Source: Fremontodendron californicum (Eukaryota; Streptophyta; Magnoliopsida; Malvales; Malvaceae). Taken from it: 64,000 nt of DNA. The DNA lies in assembly GCA_030761205.1 (NCBI GenBank), contig JAULJL010000035.1, forward strand, positions 13,224,001 through 13,288,000, given 5' to 3'. The position numbers and the translations under genes were made by a program. Positions 20,761 to 33,487 of this stretch are shown one piece after another (within the stretch, counting starts at the first letter, position 1; each line of letters starts with the position of its first letter). The notes under the pieces are model-generated. The model was given only the letters and a program-made list of their open reading frames with translations. It was not told the DNA's origin and searched no databases.

Positions 20761-22585
20761 GTTTGTTGTGTTTTAAGCAATTTAGAAGTATTCATTCTGA
20801 ACAAGGTCTGAGTAAGGGAGACTTGAGACATACCTTGTCAGTTTGATTTTAATCTTTTTATGTTTACTTGTTAATTTTTGTTTAGTATTTTAGGATTATT
20901 TAGGTTGCATGAGTTTGTTTTGTTTTGAGTCTTAGTTGTTCCTATTCTTATGTTATTAGTTCTTTTCTCTTACACATGATTCTTTCATTTGGGTTAATAG
21001 ACTTACATTGAGGACAATGTAAGAATTAAGTGTGGGGGGAATGATTTAGGATTTCTTTTATTTTTGTCTACTTTTTTTTTTTTTATGAGTCTTTATTATT
21101 ATTATTATTTTAGTGTGTTTTAGTTCCTTTTTAATACAATGATGAGATATGAATTGCATAGGTCTAAACTGGTTATTAGTGAGAAGATTTTGATAAGAAT
21201 TAAGCTTGATACTAATTTTTATGAGCCAATGTTAATATGATATGTTGATTGAGAAAGAAGCATGTTTAGACTTAATCTGACTTGTATAATCATCCTTGTG
21301 AGTTTTTGAGCCTATAATGATTGATGCATTATACAAATCAATCTAATTTCTTTCTTGAGTGCTCTTATGATTACATGATTCTCTAGAACTTGCTTTAAAC
21401 CGTTTGAGACTATATTGATACATGTGACAACATGAATATGATAGAGGCATTAGGATTTTTAGCCAGGGCCAAACAGCCATCCCTTATTGATGTTCCAAGA
21501 GAACACACCCTTAGTGAACCAATTTGAGCCTACATTGAATAAGCTATCTCTTTGGTAACCATAACTTGTCCCTAACCTAAATATACTTATATCTTTACCT
21601 TTGTTCCAAAGATGAATTAGCATGTTTTGAGACAAGTTGCAAAGACAAGGAAGATTTATTGAAAATTTGGGTTAGAAACAAGAAATAAGTGTGGGGGGAA
21701 AAGAAAAAAAAAAGTCAAGAGAAAAAGAAAGGGATCATTGTCAAATACATTCCCATATTAAAAAAAAAAAATCTTCTCTTGAACTTCTAGTTAAAGTAAA
21801 GAAAAAGATGTTACAAAGTTGGTTAGAATGATGCAAAGGCTCAACATGAATATTTAGCCTAGGTGACTATGTACTTGTAAAGAGTTTTGATAAGTTTCTT
21901 TGTATGATCTTATTATGTCTCTAAACTTTATGAACTCTTTGGAACCTTTGTGATATCGTTATCCTTTTGTTCTTCAACCACATTACAAACCCCTTGGCCC
22001 CATTACAACCTTGATTAAAGACCTCTTGATTCATGAAGTTGTATGATCTAAATAGTGGAGAATAGGTGGACAAGCAAGAATATGGTAGAACTGTTTTCAT
22101 GAGATTGATTGAGTGTAAACACTTAACCACTACTTTAAAGAGTGAAAATCATGAGGGTATCCCATGTGAGAAGTTGAGATTAAATTTGAACATGCACTAT
22201 TTTGATTGAGATATGTTATGTTAATATTGGCTTAACTCAAACAATTTACATTCAAGCATGAATTTTTGTGAAATTCTTTAAGCTATTGATTAGTTTATAA
22301 GACTTGTTCAAAGATTGTCTCTAATTTGTATTGAAAGGATTAGGAATAAATATTTTTAGTATATGTAGTTTATTTATATTTTAGTTTTTCAATGTTTGTG
22401 GGTATCGTTCTAGTAAACCCTCACGAGACTAAACTCGTCCACTAGGGACACCTAGGGGTTTAAAGGCTTGTGTCACATGCTAAGTGCCACCGTGATTTCC
22501 TACGAAAGTGGATTAGATTAGATTTTCTTATTTTATTTTTATTGAGTCGTTGCTAGGGACTAGCAACAATCTAAGTGTGGGGGTG
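20761..22585 (+). other. 3' noncoding region of element C with polypurine tract
   Basis: Homologous to 26270-28150 of element B. No supported gene. It contains repeated G-rich motifs at 21028-21040, 21686-21699 and 22573-22585; the last (aagtgtgggggtg) abuts the 3' LTR and is the polypurine tract that primes plus-strand DNA synthesis. The two inner ones may be relics of it. Confidence 0.8.
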
Positions 22586-24490
22586 TGATAACTCGTATAA
22601 TTATATAGTTTTTAGTTATGTTTTATTATTGTTTTGTGTCAAATACGAGTTATTATTGTTTAGTCTAATTGTGTTTATGATCTTTTATATTTTTATGTAA
22701 TTTGGTGTTTTTCACAAGTTTCTTTGAGTGATTTCATATTACTAGAATTAAGGGCAAATCCAGTTCAGTTCCAGTTCCGACACATTTTGTCATATCAGCT
22801 ATATCTGGAGTTTCACTGAAGCAATAAGGCTGAAATTTGTAGCCGTGCAAAGCTAAGAGGCATATCTATCTTTTTCATGTTTTATACTTCTTGAAACGGA
22901 GTCGTTTTCCCTAGCGAAATCGACCATCAAGTTGGCTGATGTGCAATGATGTCTGTGCTGACCTGTTTTCGTATTTTGCCCATATCTGCTTATCCACATC
23001 AGCAAATGAGCTGATTCCAACGGCTATGGATCCGTAACTGATAGGGGAACCTTTTTCTAGAAGACCATGTGATCAGATCAGGCCTCCAACATTGACGAAA
23101 TCGACCATCAAGTTGGCTGATCAAAATTGTCATACAATATGACGAAAATTGTTAGAAAAATTCACCCACCTATTATACCTACCTTTGAAATTTGTAAAGC
23201 TTGTCTCTTGTCATTTAGCCTTCCAAAATGTGTATAAATAGAGGGTCTTGGATGATTGTAGAGGATCATATTGTACATAGGTAGGATATTAGCCATTTTA
23301 ATAAAATTCTCTAAGTTTTCTTCTTCTTTCTTTTCTCTAGTTTTCTTTCTTTTCTCTAGTTTTCTTTTTCTTTAGAGAGAGCAAGAGGTTGGATAATTAA
23401 TATTCTTCCTCTTCTTCTTTCTTTCTTTTATTTTCTTCTTAGATTTTCTTTAATTTTATGTTTATGTTTATAATGCCTATGCTAGGCTAAACTTCTATTT
23501 GGTTAAGGGTGATTTCAAAGCCCTAGACATGTTTTATGATTGATTTTCAGATTCTATCTATCATTAATTTTCTATCAAAGTTGCTTATGTTCTTCTACAA
23601 GAATTGTTCACGATGTTGTCTTGATTTATTTAGGTGTACAACTAGATAGATCTTGATAATTATCTATTGCTAGTTTAGGAGTCTTGATCCGTGTAATTGT
23701 CTTGATTTCCTATTCATAAGTGGCAATTTGTGATTAATGATTATGGTCAAGTTTTCAATAATTGCAAAGTGGAACATAACCTAAGTTGAACAATCCGAGC
23801 TTATGTGTTTGTTGCTTAGATCAACCTATCTTTCTCATCATAAAGCTGCCATTAAATTGAATTTAGAGAGCTTATTCTAGGTTGTTTAATGGTTAGAGAT
23901 TAAATAGAGAGCTTGTTCTATTTAACGACAAACTCAGGAAAGATTGGGATAACAGAGCTTGTTGTTATCTACGGTTGTTAACTTTGATAGTTGGTTGATA
24001 TTGATAGATCTGAAATTGATTCTTAATGATGTCTAGTGGTGGAGAATGAAACCTTAACCATATTTTTCATATTTGATTCTTCTTACTTATTTGTTTTCTT
24101 ACTTTTAGTTTGCTTATTTTTAAAAGTATATTTATTTTTATTGGCTGGTTATACCGCCTAATTTGTATATTACTTTGTTTTATTTTTATTGGCTGGTTAT
24201 ACCGCCTAATTTAGTATATATATTTTTATTGGCTGGTTATACCGCCTAATTTAGTATATATATTTTTATTGGCTGGTTATACCGCCTTGCATCTTATTCT
24301 TATTATTTACTTTAGTTTGAATCTGGCTTCAAAAACCCCTTTTCTTTTATTGTTCTTGAATTTAAGTTTTAAACTATTAACTTATAAACTAAAACCCAAT
24401 CCCTGAGGACTCGACCCTTGCTAACTACTATACTTACAATTTATCTTTTTAGTGCAAGGTTAAATAAGATACACTCTTTTGGGTGCATCA
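22586..24490 (+). mobile_element. Element C: 3' LTR (1905 bp)
   Basis: The same length as the 5' LTR. I see about six substitutions, all in the first about 650 bp. TATA box at 23233-23241. It ends gggtgcatca, followed by the duplicated accat. Confidence 0.94.
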
Positions 24491-25940
24491 ACCATTTGAA
24501 ATAATGTGTGATGCTAGTGACTATGCTGTTGGTGCTGTGTTAGGACAAAAGAAAGATAATAAACCACATGTAATTTACTATGCAAGTAAAACTTTAAATA
24601 GAGTCCAAATGAATTATTCCACTACAGAAAAGGAATTACTTGCAGTTGTTTTTGCATTGGATAAATTCAGATCTTACCTTGTTGGATCATCAATTGTTTT
24701 CTTTAGTGATCATGCAGCTTTAAAATATCTTCTCTCTAAGAAGGATGCAAAACCTAGGTTGCTGAGGTGGATCCTTTTGCTGCAAGAATTTGACATCACC
24801 ATTCGAGATAAAAAAGGAGTAGAAAATGTGGTGGCTGATCATTTATCAAGACTTGTTTGTGATGAATCTTTTGGAACCTCACCAATAAATGATACTTTTC
24901 CTGATGAACAACTTCTAATTGTCTCCACGACACCTTGGTTTGCTGACATTGCTAATTTTCTTGCTACAGGAAAAATTCCTTCTCAATGGAGCCCCCAAGA
25001 TAAAAGGAAGTTTCTGAATGAGGAAAAGAAGTTCTATTGGGATGACCCTTACTTGTTCAAATATTGTCCTGATCAGATTTTTCGAAGATGCATTCCCGAC
25101 AGTGAGGTAAGTAGTGTAATTAAGTTTTGTCATTCCGAGGCATGTGGTGGTCATTTTTCATCAAAGAAAACTGCTGCAAAAATTTTACAGTGTAGATTTT
25201 ACTGGCCAACTTTATTCAAAGATGCACATAATTTTTGCAAGTCATGTGAAAGTTCTCAAAAATTAGGTTCCATTTCGAAAAGAAACATGATGCCTTTGAA
25301 CCCAATTCTTGTAATTGAAATTTTTGACTGTTGGGGTATTGATTTCATGGGACCATTTCCACCATCTTTTGGTTTCTTATACATTTTAGTTGCAATAGAT
25401 TATGTTTCAAAGTGGATAGAGGCAATTCCATGTCGAAATAATGATCACAAAACAGTGATTAAATTTTTAAAAGAAAATATTTTGAGTCGATTTGGAATTC
25501 CTCGATCTATCATAAGTGATGGGGGAACACATTTTTGCAACAAGGTTTTTGAAACATTAATGAAGAAATATGCCATTACACACAAAGTTGCAACCCCTTA
25601 TCACCCGCAGACAAATGGACAGGTAGAATTAGCAAATAGGGAGATTAAACAAATTTTGGAAAAGACGGTTAATCCAAATCGCAAAGATTGGTCTCTTAGA
25701 CTTAACGATGCATTATGGGCCTATCGAACAGCTTTTAAAACAGCATTGGGCATGTCTCCTTATAGGCTAGTTTATGGAAAACCTTGTCATTTACCTGTGG
25801 AACTTGAGCATAAAGCATATTGGGCCATTAAAATGTTCAACTCAAACCTTGATGACGCTTCTAATTTACGAAAATTACAAATAAATGAACTTGAGGAACT
25901 CAGAAATGATGCATATGAGTATTCTAAAATTCATAAATAA
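24491..25940 (+). pseudogene. RNase H and integrase portion of element B pol
   Basis: This resumes the RT frame after element C. RNase H carries CDASDYAVGAVLGQ, TEKELLAV, SDHAALKYL and ADHLSRL, giving the catalytic acidic residues. Integrase has a zinc-binding region (CHSEACGGHF, then CKSCE), and the catalytic D, D and E in WGIDFMG, ISDGGTHF and GQVELANREIK. HPQTNGQ and the GMSPYRLVYGKPCHLPVE segment are typical of Athila/Tat. Together these would degrade the RNA strand and insert cDNA. A TAA at 25938-25940 interrupts the frame, and coding sequence continues beyond it. It cannot be translated with the N-terminal part because element C intervenes. Confidence 0.92.
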
Positions 25941-26231
25941 AGAACTAAAGCCTTTCATGACAAGTTAATTTCAAGAAAAACATTTGATGTTGGGCAAAAA
26001 GTTCTACTTTATAATTCTAGACTTCACATATTTCCTGGTAAGTTGAGATCAAGATGGACTGGCCCATTTGTGGTTAAGCATGTGTATCATTATGGAGCAG
26101 TTAACATTGAGAATCCTCAAAATGGTAACGTATTCAAGGTAAATGGACAAAGACTCAAACTCTTTTTGGAAAATCATGTTACTCAAGAAGAGGTTGTTTT
26201 TCTTTCTGATCCTTGTTTTGAAAATAACTAG
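25941..26231 (+). pseudogene. C-terminal integrase segment of element B after premature stop
   Basis: The same frame continues after the TAA: KAFHDKLISRKTFDVGQKVLLYNSRL, then SRWTGPFVVKHVY, the GPF/Y-type module of gypsy integrases. It ends at FLSDPCFENN and a stop. The same final codons survive at 18814-18868 in element C. Confidence 0.9.
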
Positions 26232-28150
26232 ATGTAAATATAATTTTTACTAATCTTCAGAAAAAAAAAAATTGTTGTGTTTTAAGACATTTAGAAGTAT
26301 TCATTCTGAACAAGGTCTGAGTAAGGGAGATTTGAGACATACCTTGTCAGTTTGATTTAATCTTTTAAAAAAAAATATTGTGTTTTAAGCCATTCAAAAG
26401 TATTCATTCTGAACAAGGTCTGAGTAAGGGAGACTTGAGACATACCTTGTCAGTTTGATTTTAATCTTTTTATGTTTACTTGTTAATTTTTGTTTAGTAT
26501 TTTAGGATTATTTAGGTTGCATGAGTTTATTTTGTTTTGAGTCTTAGTTGTTCCTATTCTTATGTTATTAGTTCTTTTCTCTTACACATGATTCTTTCAT
26601 TTGGGTTAATAGACTTACATTGAGGACAATGTAAGAATTAAGTGTGGGGGGAATGATTTAGGATTTCTTTTATTTTTGTCTACTATATTTTTTTTTATGA
26701 GTCTTTATTATTATTTTGAGTGTGTTTTAGTTCCTTTTCAATACTATGATGAGATATGAATTGCATAAGTCTAAAACAGATTTATTAGTGAGAAGATTTT
26801 CATGAGAATTGAACTTGATATCAATCTTTTTATGAGCCAATGTTAATATGATATGTTGATTGAGAAAGAAGCATGTTTAGACTTAATCTGACTTGTATAA
26901 TCATCCTTGTGAGTTTTTGAGCCTATAATGATTGACGCATTATACAAATCAATCTAATTTTTTTCTTGAGTGCTCTTATGATTACATGATTCTCTAGAAC
27001 TTGCTTTAGACCTTGTTGAGACTATATTGATGCATGTGACAACATGAATATGATAGAGGCATTAGGATTTTTAGCCAGGGCCAAACAGCCATCCCTTATT
27101 GATGTTCCAAGAGAACACACCCCTAGTGAGCCAATTTGAGCCTACATTGAATAAGCTATTTATTTGATAACCACAACTTACACCTAGCCTAAATATAACC
27201 CTTGTTCTAAAGATGGATTATATATTTTGAGACATATTGCAAAAAAACAAGGGATATTTTTAGTTGAAAATTTGGGTTGGAAACAAAAGATAAGTGTGGG
27301 GGAAGAAAAGAAAAGAAAAAGTCAAGAGAAAAAGAAAGCGATCATTGTCAAATACATTCCCATATTAAAAAAAAAAAAAAATGTTACAAAGTTGGTTAGA
27401 ATGATGCAAAGGCTCAACATGAATATTTAGCCTATGTTATTATGTTCTTTATAAGAGTTTTGAGAAGTTTTATTTGTATGATCTTATTATGTCTCTAAAC
27501 TCTATGAACTCTTTGGAACCTTTGTGATATCTTTATCCTTTTGTTCTTTAACCATATTATAACCGTTTGGCCCCATTACAACCTTGAATAAAGACCTCTT
27601 GATTTATGAAGTTGTATGATCTAAATAGTGGAGAATAGGTGGACAAGCAAGCATATGGTAGAAGTGTTTTCATGAGATTGATTGAGTGTAAACACTTTAC
27701 CACTACTTTAAAGAGTGAAAATCAAGAGAGTATCCCATGTGAGAAGTTGAGATTAAGTTTGAATATGCACTATTTTGATTGAAATATGTTATGTTAATAT
27801 TGGCTTAACTCAAACTATTTACATTCAAGCAAGATTTTTTTTTTGTGAATTTCTTTAAGCTATTGATTAGTTTTTAAGACTTGTCCAATGATTATCTCTA
27901 ATTTATATTGGAAGGATTAGTTATAATTATTATTTTTTGTTTTTCTTATGTCTTCAATGTTTGTGGGTATCGTCCTAGTAAACCCTCACGAGACTAAACT
28001 CGTCCACTAGGGACACCTAGGGGTTTAAAGGCTTGTGTCACATGCTAAGTGCCACCGTGATTTCCTACGAAAATGGATTAGATTAGATTTTCTTATTTTA
28101 TTTTTATTGAGTCGTTGCTAGGGACTAGCAACAATCTAAGTGTGGGGGTG
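26232..28150 (+). other. 3' noncoding region of element B with polypurine tract
   Basis: No env-like or other supported ORF. Near the start, a unit of about 110 bp beginning gttgtgttttaag is present twice (about 26270 and 26385). G-rich tracts lie at 26640-26653, 27292-27305 and 28138-28150; the last is the polypurine tract next to the LTR. A captured cassette occupies the start of this region in element C. Confidence 0.8.
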
Positions 28151-29833
28151 TGATAACTCGTATAATTATATAGTTTTTAGTTATGTTTTATTATTGTTTT
28201 GTGTCAAATACGAGTTATTATTGCTTAGTCTAATTGTGTTTATGATTTTTTATATTTTTATGTAATTTGGTGTTTTTCACGAGTTTCTTTAAGTGATTTC
28301 AGATTACTAGGTTAAATCAAGAATTAAGGGCAAATCCAGTTCAGTTCCAGTTCCGACGCCTTTTGCCATATCAGCTATATCTGGAGTTTCACTGAAGCAA
28401 TAAGGCTGAAATTTTAACAGTCGAAATATAAGAGGCATATCTATCTTTTTTCATGCTTTACACTTCTTGAAACGGAGTCGTTTTCCCTAGCGAAATCAAC
28501 CATCAAGTTGGCTTATGTTCAATGACGTCTATGCTGACAAGTTTTGGTATTTTGACCATATCGTCTGATCCACATCCGCAAAGGAGCTGATTCCAATGGC
28601 TATGGATCACCGAATGATAGGGGAACATTTTTCTAGAAGACCATTTGATCAGATCAAGATCCAATATTAGCGAAATCAACCATCAAGTTGGCTGATGTGC
28701 AATGACGTCTGTGCTGACAAGTTTTGGTATTTTGACCATATCTTCTGATCCACATCAGCAAATGAGCGGATTCCAACGGCTATGGATCACCAACTGATAG
28801 GGAAACATTTTTCTAGAAGACCATGTGATCAGATCAAGCCTCCAATATTGACCAAATCGACCATCAAGCTGGATGATCAAAATTGTCATGCAATATGACG
28901 AAAATTGTTAGAAAAATGCACCCATCTATTATACCTACCTTTGAAATTTATAAAGCTTGTCTCTTGTCATTTAGCTCTCCAAAATGTGTATAAATAGAGG
29001 GCCTTGGATGATTGTAAGGGACATTATACATTGGTAGGATATTAGCCATTGTAATAAAATTCTCTAAGTTTTTCTTTCCTTTCTCTAGTTTTCTTTTTCT
29101 TTATTTACTTATGCTTCTTACATTTCTTTTCATTTTATTCATATCTAGTATGTGTTACTAATCATATTGTTGAGGTGATGAGGTGAAGCTTTTGGTAAAT
29201 GCTAAGGTTAGTCTCTTAAACATGAGCTAAAATGAATCATCATTTATAAACACTAGTATATATTATATTTTCTTTTGGTTTAAAATCATACTTGCAAAGT
29301 AGGGATCTTGATTCATTATTGACAAGGAAAATGGCACAGTAAATGCTTGGTTTCATAACCTTGATTTGTTGTAGACATATACCTTGGCATAAGGAATGCT
29401 TGGACTCTTTTTATGAGTTTTGAGGACACCAAATGAACATAATATCATATGCTATGGACGTTGGACAATTTGGACTGAATTGCTAAACCTTCCGATTGGA
29501 ACCTCCTTTATGTGTGGATTTCAATTGTGTAATAAAACAAGATTAATCTTAGCATAACACCAAGAGTGGATTCTCTAACCTCAACATCTTTTCTTATTGT
29601 TTTTTATATCTTGTTTAATTTCTTTTATATTTTGTTTATTTTGTTCTCTAATATCTTGTTTATCTTATTTTGTTGTTGATTCCCTAATATCTTGTTTACT
29701 TTCTTTTTCTTATATATTTATAAACTTATACTTACTAATACGCTTCCCTGTGGTTCGACCTCGGACACCCGAGAATTTATTACTTGAACATAACCTGCAC
29801 TTGGGTTTACAACTCTTAATTGAGTCTCCATCA
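28151..29833 (+). mobile_element. Element B: 3' LTR (1683 bp)
   Basis: Homologous to 10260-11580 but about 360 bp longer, because it has two copies of a 180-bp unit at about 28491-28860 bounded by accatcaagttgg. TATA box at 28989-28997. It ends gagtctccatca before the duplicated ctacc. The frame at 29597-29887 is not a gene. Confidence 0.93.
28491..28860 (+). repeat. Tandem 180-bp LTR unit, two copies
   Basis: Each copy begins accatcaagttggct and includes a caatgacgtct phrase and a tttttctagaagaccat phrase. The count is 0 in the 5' LTR of B, 2 here, 1 in each LTR of C and 1 in the LTR of D. Confidence 0.85.
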
Positions 29834-29838
29834 CTACC

Positions 29839-32800
29839 CTTAACCCGGGACTTGAAAAACCATTTTTTAGAGTTTAAAAAAGCTTAGAAATTACCCTAAG
29901 TCAGTAGCTAACCCTTCTAATCAGCCCACTCTATGTAAATTAACCAAAACAGAAAATTGGTTTTTCTTTAAATTCAATTCTGACTCCACTGTCCGGTTTT
30001 AATCCATGATTTTTACCCTATTTTTAAAAATTCCAAAAATTCTGAAAAAATTATTGGAGACTCAGGACATGTAAAAATACACGAAAAAAAATCGACTTAA
30101 TTTTCTGATCAAAGATGAATTCCCAGAAAAAACAGAGATGTACGAGTTTTTGGAGGAGAAAAAACTGCTTTGTTTTTCTTTAAAATCAATTCTGACTCCA
30201 CTGTCCAGTTTTAATCCACGATTTTTTACCCTATTTTTAAAAATTCCAAAAATTCTGAAAAACTTATTGGAGACTCAGGACATGTAAAAATACACGGGAA
30301 AAAATTGACTTAATTTTCTGATCAAAGATGAATTCCCAGAAAAATCGGAGATGTACGAGTATTGGGTGGAAAAAAAAACTGCTTTGCCAACACATTTTTT
30401 TTTGTCTTTGATAAAATCATTTAAAAAACAAAATAAAAATATTTGAAACTCATAGAATGACTTGAAAACAGTAGCTAGGACTTTTTGAAAGTTAGATAAA
30501 AATTGGCTAAGTAAAAAAATCACAAAGGTAGAATAATCAATTTGACAAACTTAATTTTCCACAAGTGTGCTCAAGAGAGCATGACCTTGAACCATTAATT
30601 GGCTCAAGTCATTATTCAAGTGGCATGAACATTAAATGCATGAAATAATGCAGCAAACATAATGCATGAAATGCATGAATTTAAAACTAAATGTAAGGAA
30701 AATGCATGACATAAATAATATGGCCTAGACCTAACATGAACTTGCATGGCAATAAATGCAACCTAGACCTAAGATATGCATGGCATTTTCACAAACACAA
30801 GGCATGCTTAATTCAAAAATCCAACCAAATATCATGCAAATGCAAAAACCTAACAACTAGCATGACAAAAAATGCAACACACAATGCAAAACACATGGAG
30901 TAGCCAAATGGCCTCAAGCTCCAATAAGCATGGCATTTTCTCAAACACTTGGCATACTAGCATGAAAAACTAAGTCATAACACAAAAATCACACAAGCAT
31001 TTTCACAAACACTTAATATGCTAAATCTAAAACATGCTCAACTAAGATATAAAACAAGAATCATGCAAAGAATCACACAAGCATTTTCACAAACACTTAA
31101 TATGCTAACTTTAAAACATGCTCAAATTTAAACAACATGAAAACAGAAAATTAAAAATGCAAAAACATGATATCTAAGACATAAATGGCAACAAACAAAG
31201 CAACCAAATTAAAATATAACTCAAGAACATGAAATAACATAACATTTAAAACATCAAAAACAAAGAAAATAGCATAAACAATATGGTAAAATGAATCGAA
31301 ACAACAACTTAAAATAAATAATGTAGGCCATTTGGCCATGGTGAGTTTATTGTAAAAACAAAAATGTAAAAAAAATGTCCTTAAGAAAGGAAATGAAGGA
31401 AGAACAAGAAACATTATTTTAAAATGAAAACTCACCAAGTAGAGATTAAAATAGCAAAAAATAAGAATAGAAAATGAAAGTGCAAGAGTTGGTGCTCAAG
31501 AGCAACCTCAAGAAGCTAATATTTCAAGCTTTCTTCTTCAAACTTTCCTTTTTTTTCTAAACTTTTCTTTTTTTGCTCTCAACCAAGAAGATAAAAACTA
31601 AGAAAAACTAAGAGAAATCAGCCAAAATGGAAAAGAAAAAACAAAATCTGCCTCCCTCCATAGGGCTGGCCGAAAATGAAGGTTAAATAGCCCAAGGATG
31701 TTGTCATTTTTGTGTAACCTAATTTCCATCAAATGGCCAATAATTCAAGATGAAAAGTCATGAAATTACCACCTTTAGATTAGCATCTCAGCCCTCTCAA
31801 ATGACAGCTATCCAAAAATAATGTTGACATCTTTCTTAACCTATGTGGTTTAATCACCATGGCTTGATCAAAGAGAATGGTTAACTAACTCTTGATTTTT
31901 AACCACTTGATTGAAAAAAAAAATCATAAGCTTCCTCCTTCCTTTGGGCTTGGGCAGGCCAAAAATATCTCTTTTTCAGCCCAGCTCTGATTTTTGAAAG
32001 GCCCAAAAAAGCCCTTTTCGGTTGCTTGGGTGAAATGACCATTTTGCCCCCCGGATGCAAGTAAATATCAAACGGACTCTAAATTCAATTTTTCTTTTTG
32101 TAATACTTCCAAAATAATAAAATATTGAGTTCTGGAAGTTTTCAAAATTATCCGAGTCCGTTTCCTATTTATTTGGATTTGTTTTCCCAAAAATGCCCTT
32201 TTATGCCCCTACATTTTACCATTTTTTAAACGAGCTCCAAATCAAGATTTTTCTTCACCAATCTCTTCAAAATAATTAAAAAGTGTGATCTGGAAGTTTT
32301 CATAATTTTTGGAGCTCATTTGGTATTTTTTCGGGATTTATCGGCTTGAATTACTGCATAGGAGGCCCGGGATTTGGCCATTTTGCAAACGAACTCGGAA
32401 TCAAGATTTTCTTTCGCCAATCTCTTTCAAATGATTTAAGAATGAGATTGACAAATTTTCCATAATTTTCGGTGTCCATTTGCTATTTTTCCCAAATTTT
32501 TCCAATTTTGCCCTATAACCTCCGAAACCCGGTTTTGCTCAAAACAAGTCCGATTTTCAGATTTTCTTCAATCTGAGCCTTGGGCCATCCTTTTTAATCA
32601 TTCCTCATCCATTGGGGGCTTTGGTCTTACCAAGTCGGGCCATTTCTGTGATTCTTCCCGATTTCACCGAAATCCACTAAAAACCCAAATTCTCGGTTTT
32701 CTCCCGGATTGACTTTTTTTCGGTTTTTCTTGCAAGTGACTTCTCCATTACCCGTAGTCAGTGCTTATCTTTCATTTGGAACCTTCAATTTAGACCAGTT

Positions 32801-33182
32801 TGATCGTTTAAGCACTTTTCCCTAAATTTCTCGGATTAGGGTTTCCTTTCTATTGAATCTCCAAATCCCAACTTTCGAACTCCATATCTTTCAATGTAGA
32901 CCTCGGATTATCAAAATTCTTTCGCCCTTTTTCAATTGAACTTAAAATCTTGATTTTGAAAGTGGGTTGACTTTTTTAGTAGTTGACTTTCTGGGGTTGA
33001 CTTTTTCGGGGTTGACTTTTTTGGGGTTGACTTTTTTCAAGTTTGACTTTTTGTGCTTGCCCTCTTAAACTAAATCTCGGAGTACCACCTGCAGGATGAA
33101 AACAGTCTTTTTACACTCGGGAACATCAATATGGGAAGAAAACATACCTGTTTAGTGGTCCGGACAAAATTAGGTGTCTACA
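29839..33182 (-). mobile_element. Element A: 3' LTR, part 2
   Basis: It continues the LTR broken at 10259 and aligns with 43973-47463. It ends ggtgtctaca, so in element orientation the LTR starts TGTAGACACC. The LTR length without B is about 4444 bp, against 4592 bp for the other LTR; one fewer copy of the 160-bp unit explains the gap. Confidence 0.9.
32967..33048. promoter_or_regulatory. Cluster of six TTGACT motifs in U3 of element A
   Basis: Copies start at 32967, 32983, 32997, 33012, 33027 and 33043, about 134-215 bp inside the LTR start in element orientation. TTGACY is the W-box bound by WRKY factors. Five copies are kept in the other LTR (47264-47329). A regulatory role is inferred. 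Confidence 0.5.
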
Positions 33183-33198
33183 GCTGTCCCTCTTTGGC
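33183..33198 (-). other. Polypurine tract of element A
   Basis: On the minus strand gccaaagagggacagc immediately precedes the 3' LTR start TGTAGACACC. Its position and purine bias fit the plus-strand primer. Confidence 0.6.
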
Positions 33199-33287
33199 TA
33201 TTGCTGAGAATCAGGAATCAGGCAAAGATAAACCGACACTAATTTTGTATGGTCAGTGACATCACATGTGAAGGAAAGGGAAAGGGG

Positions 33288-33487
33288 TTTCTTTTTTATT
33301 TTCATTTTTTTCATTTTCTATTTTTCATTTTTTCATTTTTTCATTTTTTTCTTCTTTTTTCTTTTTTCTTTTTTCTTTTTTCCTTTTTTCCTTTTTTCCT
33401 TTTTTTTTATTTTTTTATTTTTTTTTTCTATTTTCTCTTTTTTTCATTTTTTATTTTTTTATTTTTTTATTTTTTTATTTTTTTAAA
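33288..33487. repeat. Pyrimidine-rich low-complexity tract
   Basis: About 200 bp of T runs broken by C or A. The overlapping Phe-rich open frames are artefacts of composition. Confidence 0.9.

Larger units (their letters stand above)
15482..24490 (+). mobile_element. Element C: young non-autonomous Athila derivative carrying a LOG cassette
   Basis: TSD ACCAT lies at 15477-15481 and 24491-24495. Both LTRs are 1905 bp with about six visible differences. Internal order: tRNA-Asp PBS, a gag C-terminal ORF, noncoding spacer, 55 bp from the end of pol, a captured cassette of about 1.87 kb (cysteine-rich ORF, then LOG ORF), a 3' region shared with B, and the polypurine tract. Capsid, protease catalytic site, RT, RNase H and integrase are missing, so it needs proteins from elsewhere. 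Confidence 0.93.
10260..29833 (+). mobile_element. Element B: Athila-like LTR retrotransposon
   Basis: It is flanked by CTACC at 10255-10259 and 29834-29838. The LTRs are 10260-11580 and 28151-29833. The primer-binding site matches tRNA-Asp, and the domain order is gag, protease, RT, RNase H, integrase, followed by about 1.9 kb of noncoding sequence and a G-rich polypurine tract. Gag sequence and PBS place it in the Athila branch of Ty3/gypsy. No env-like ORF is seen. Element C splits pol. The LTRs differ at roughly a dozen sites by eye plus a copy-number difference of about 360 bp. Confidence 0.93.

Noticed and set aside
26232..28150. Env-like gene in element B
   Set aside because: The region is in the right place, but no frame is long enough and no membrane or signal segment is visible.
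31151..31438. 95-codon minus-strand frame, nearly identical at 45285-45572
   Set aside because: It is part of the Ogre-like LTR, very AT-rich, and has no similarity to a protein family I know.
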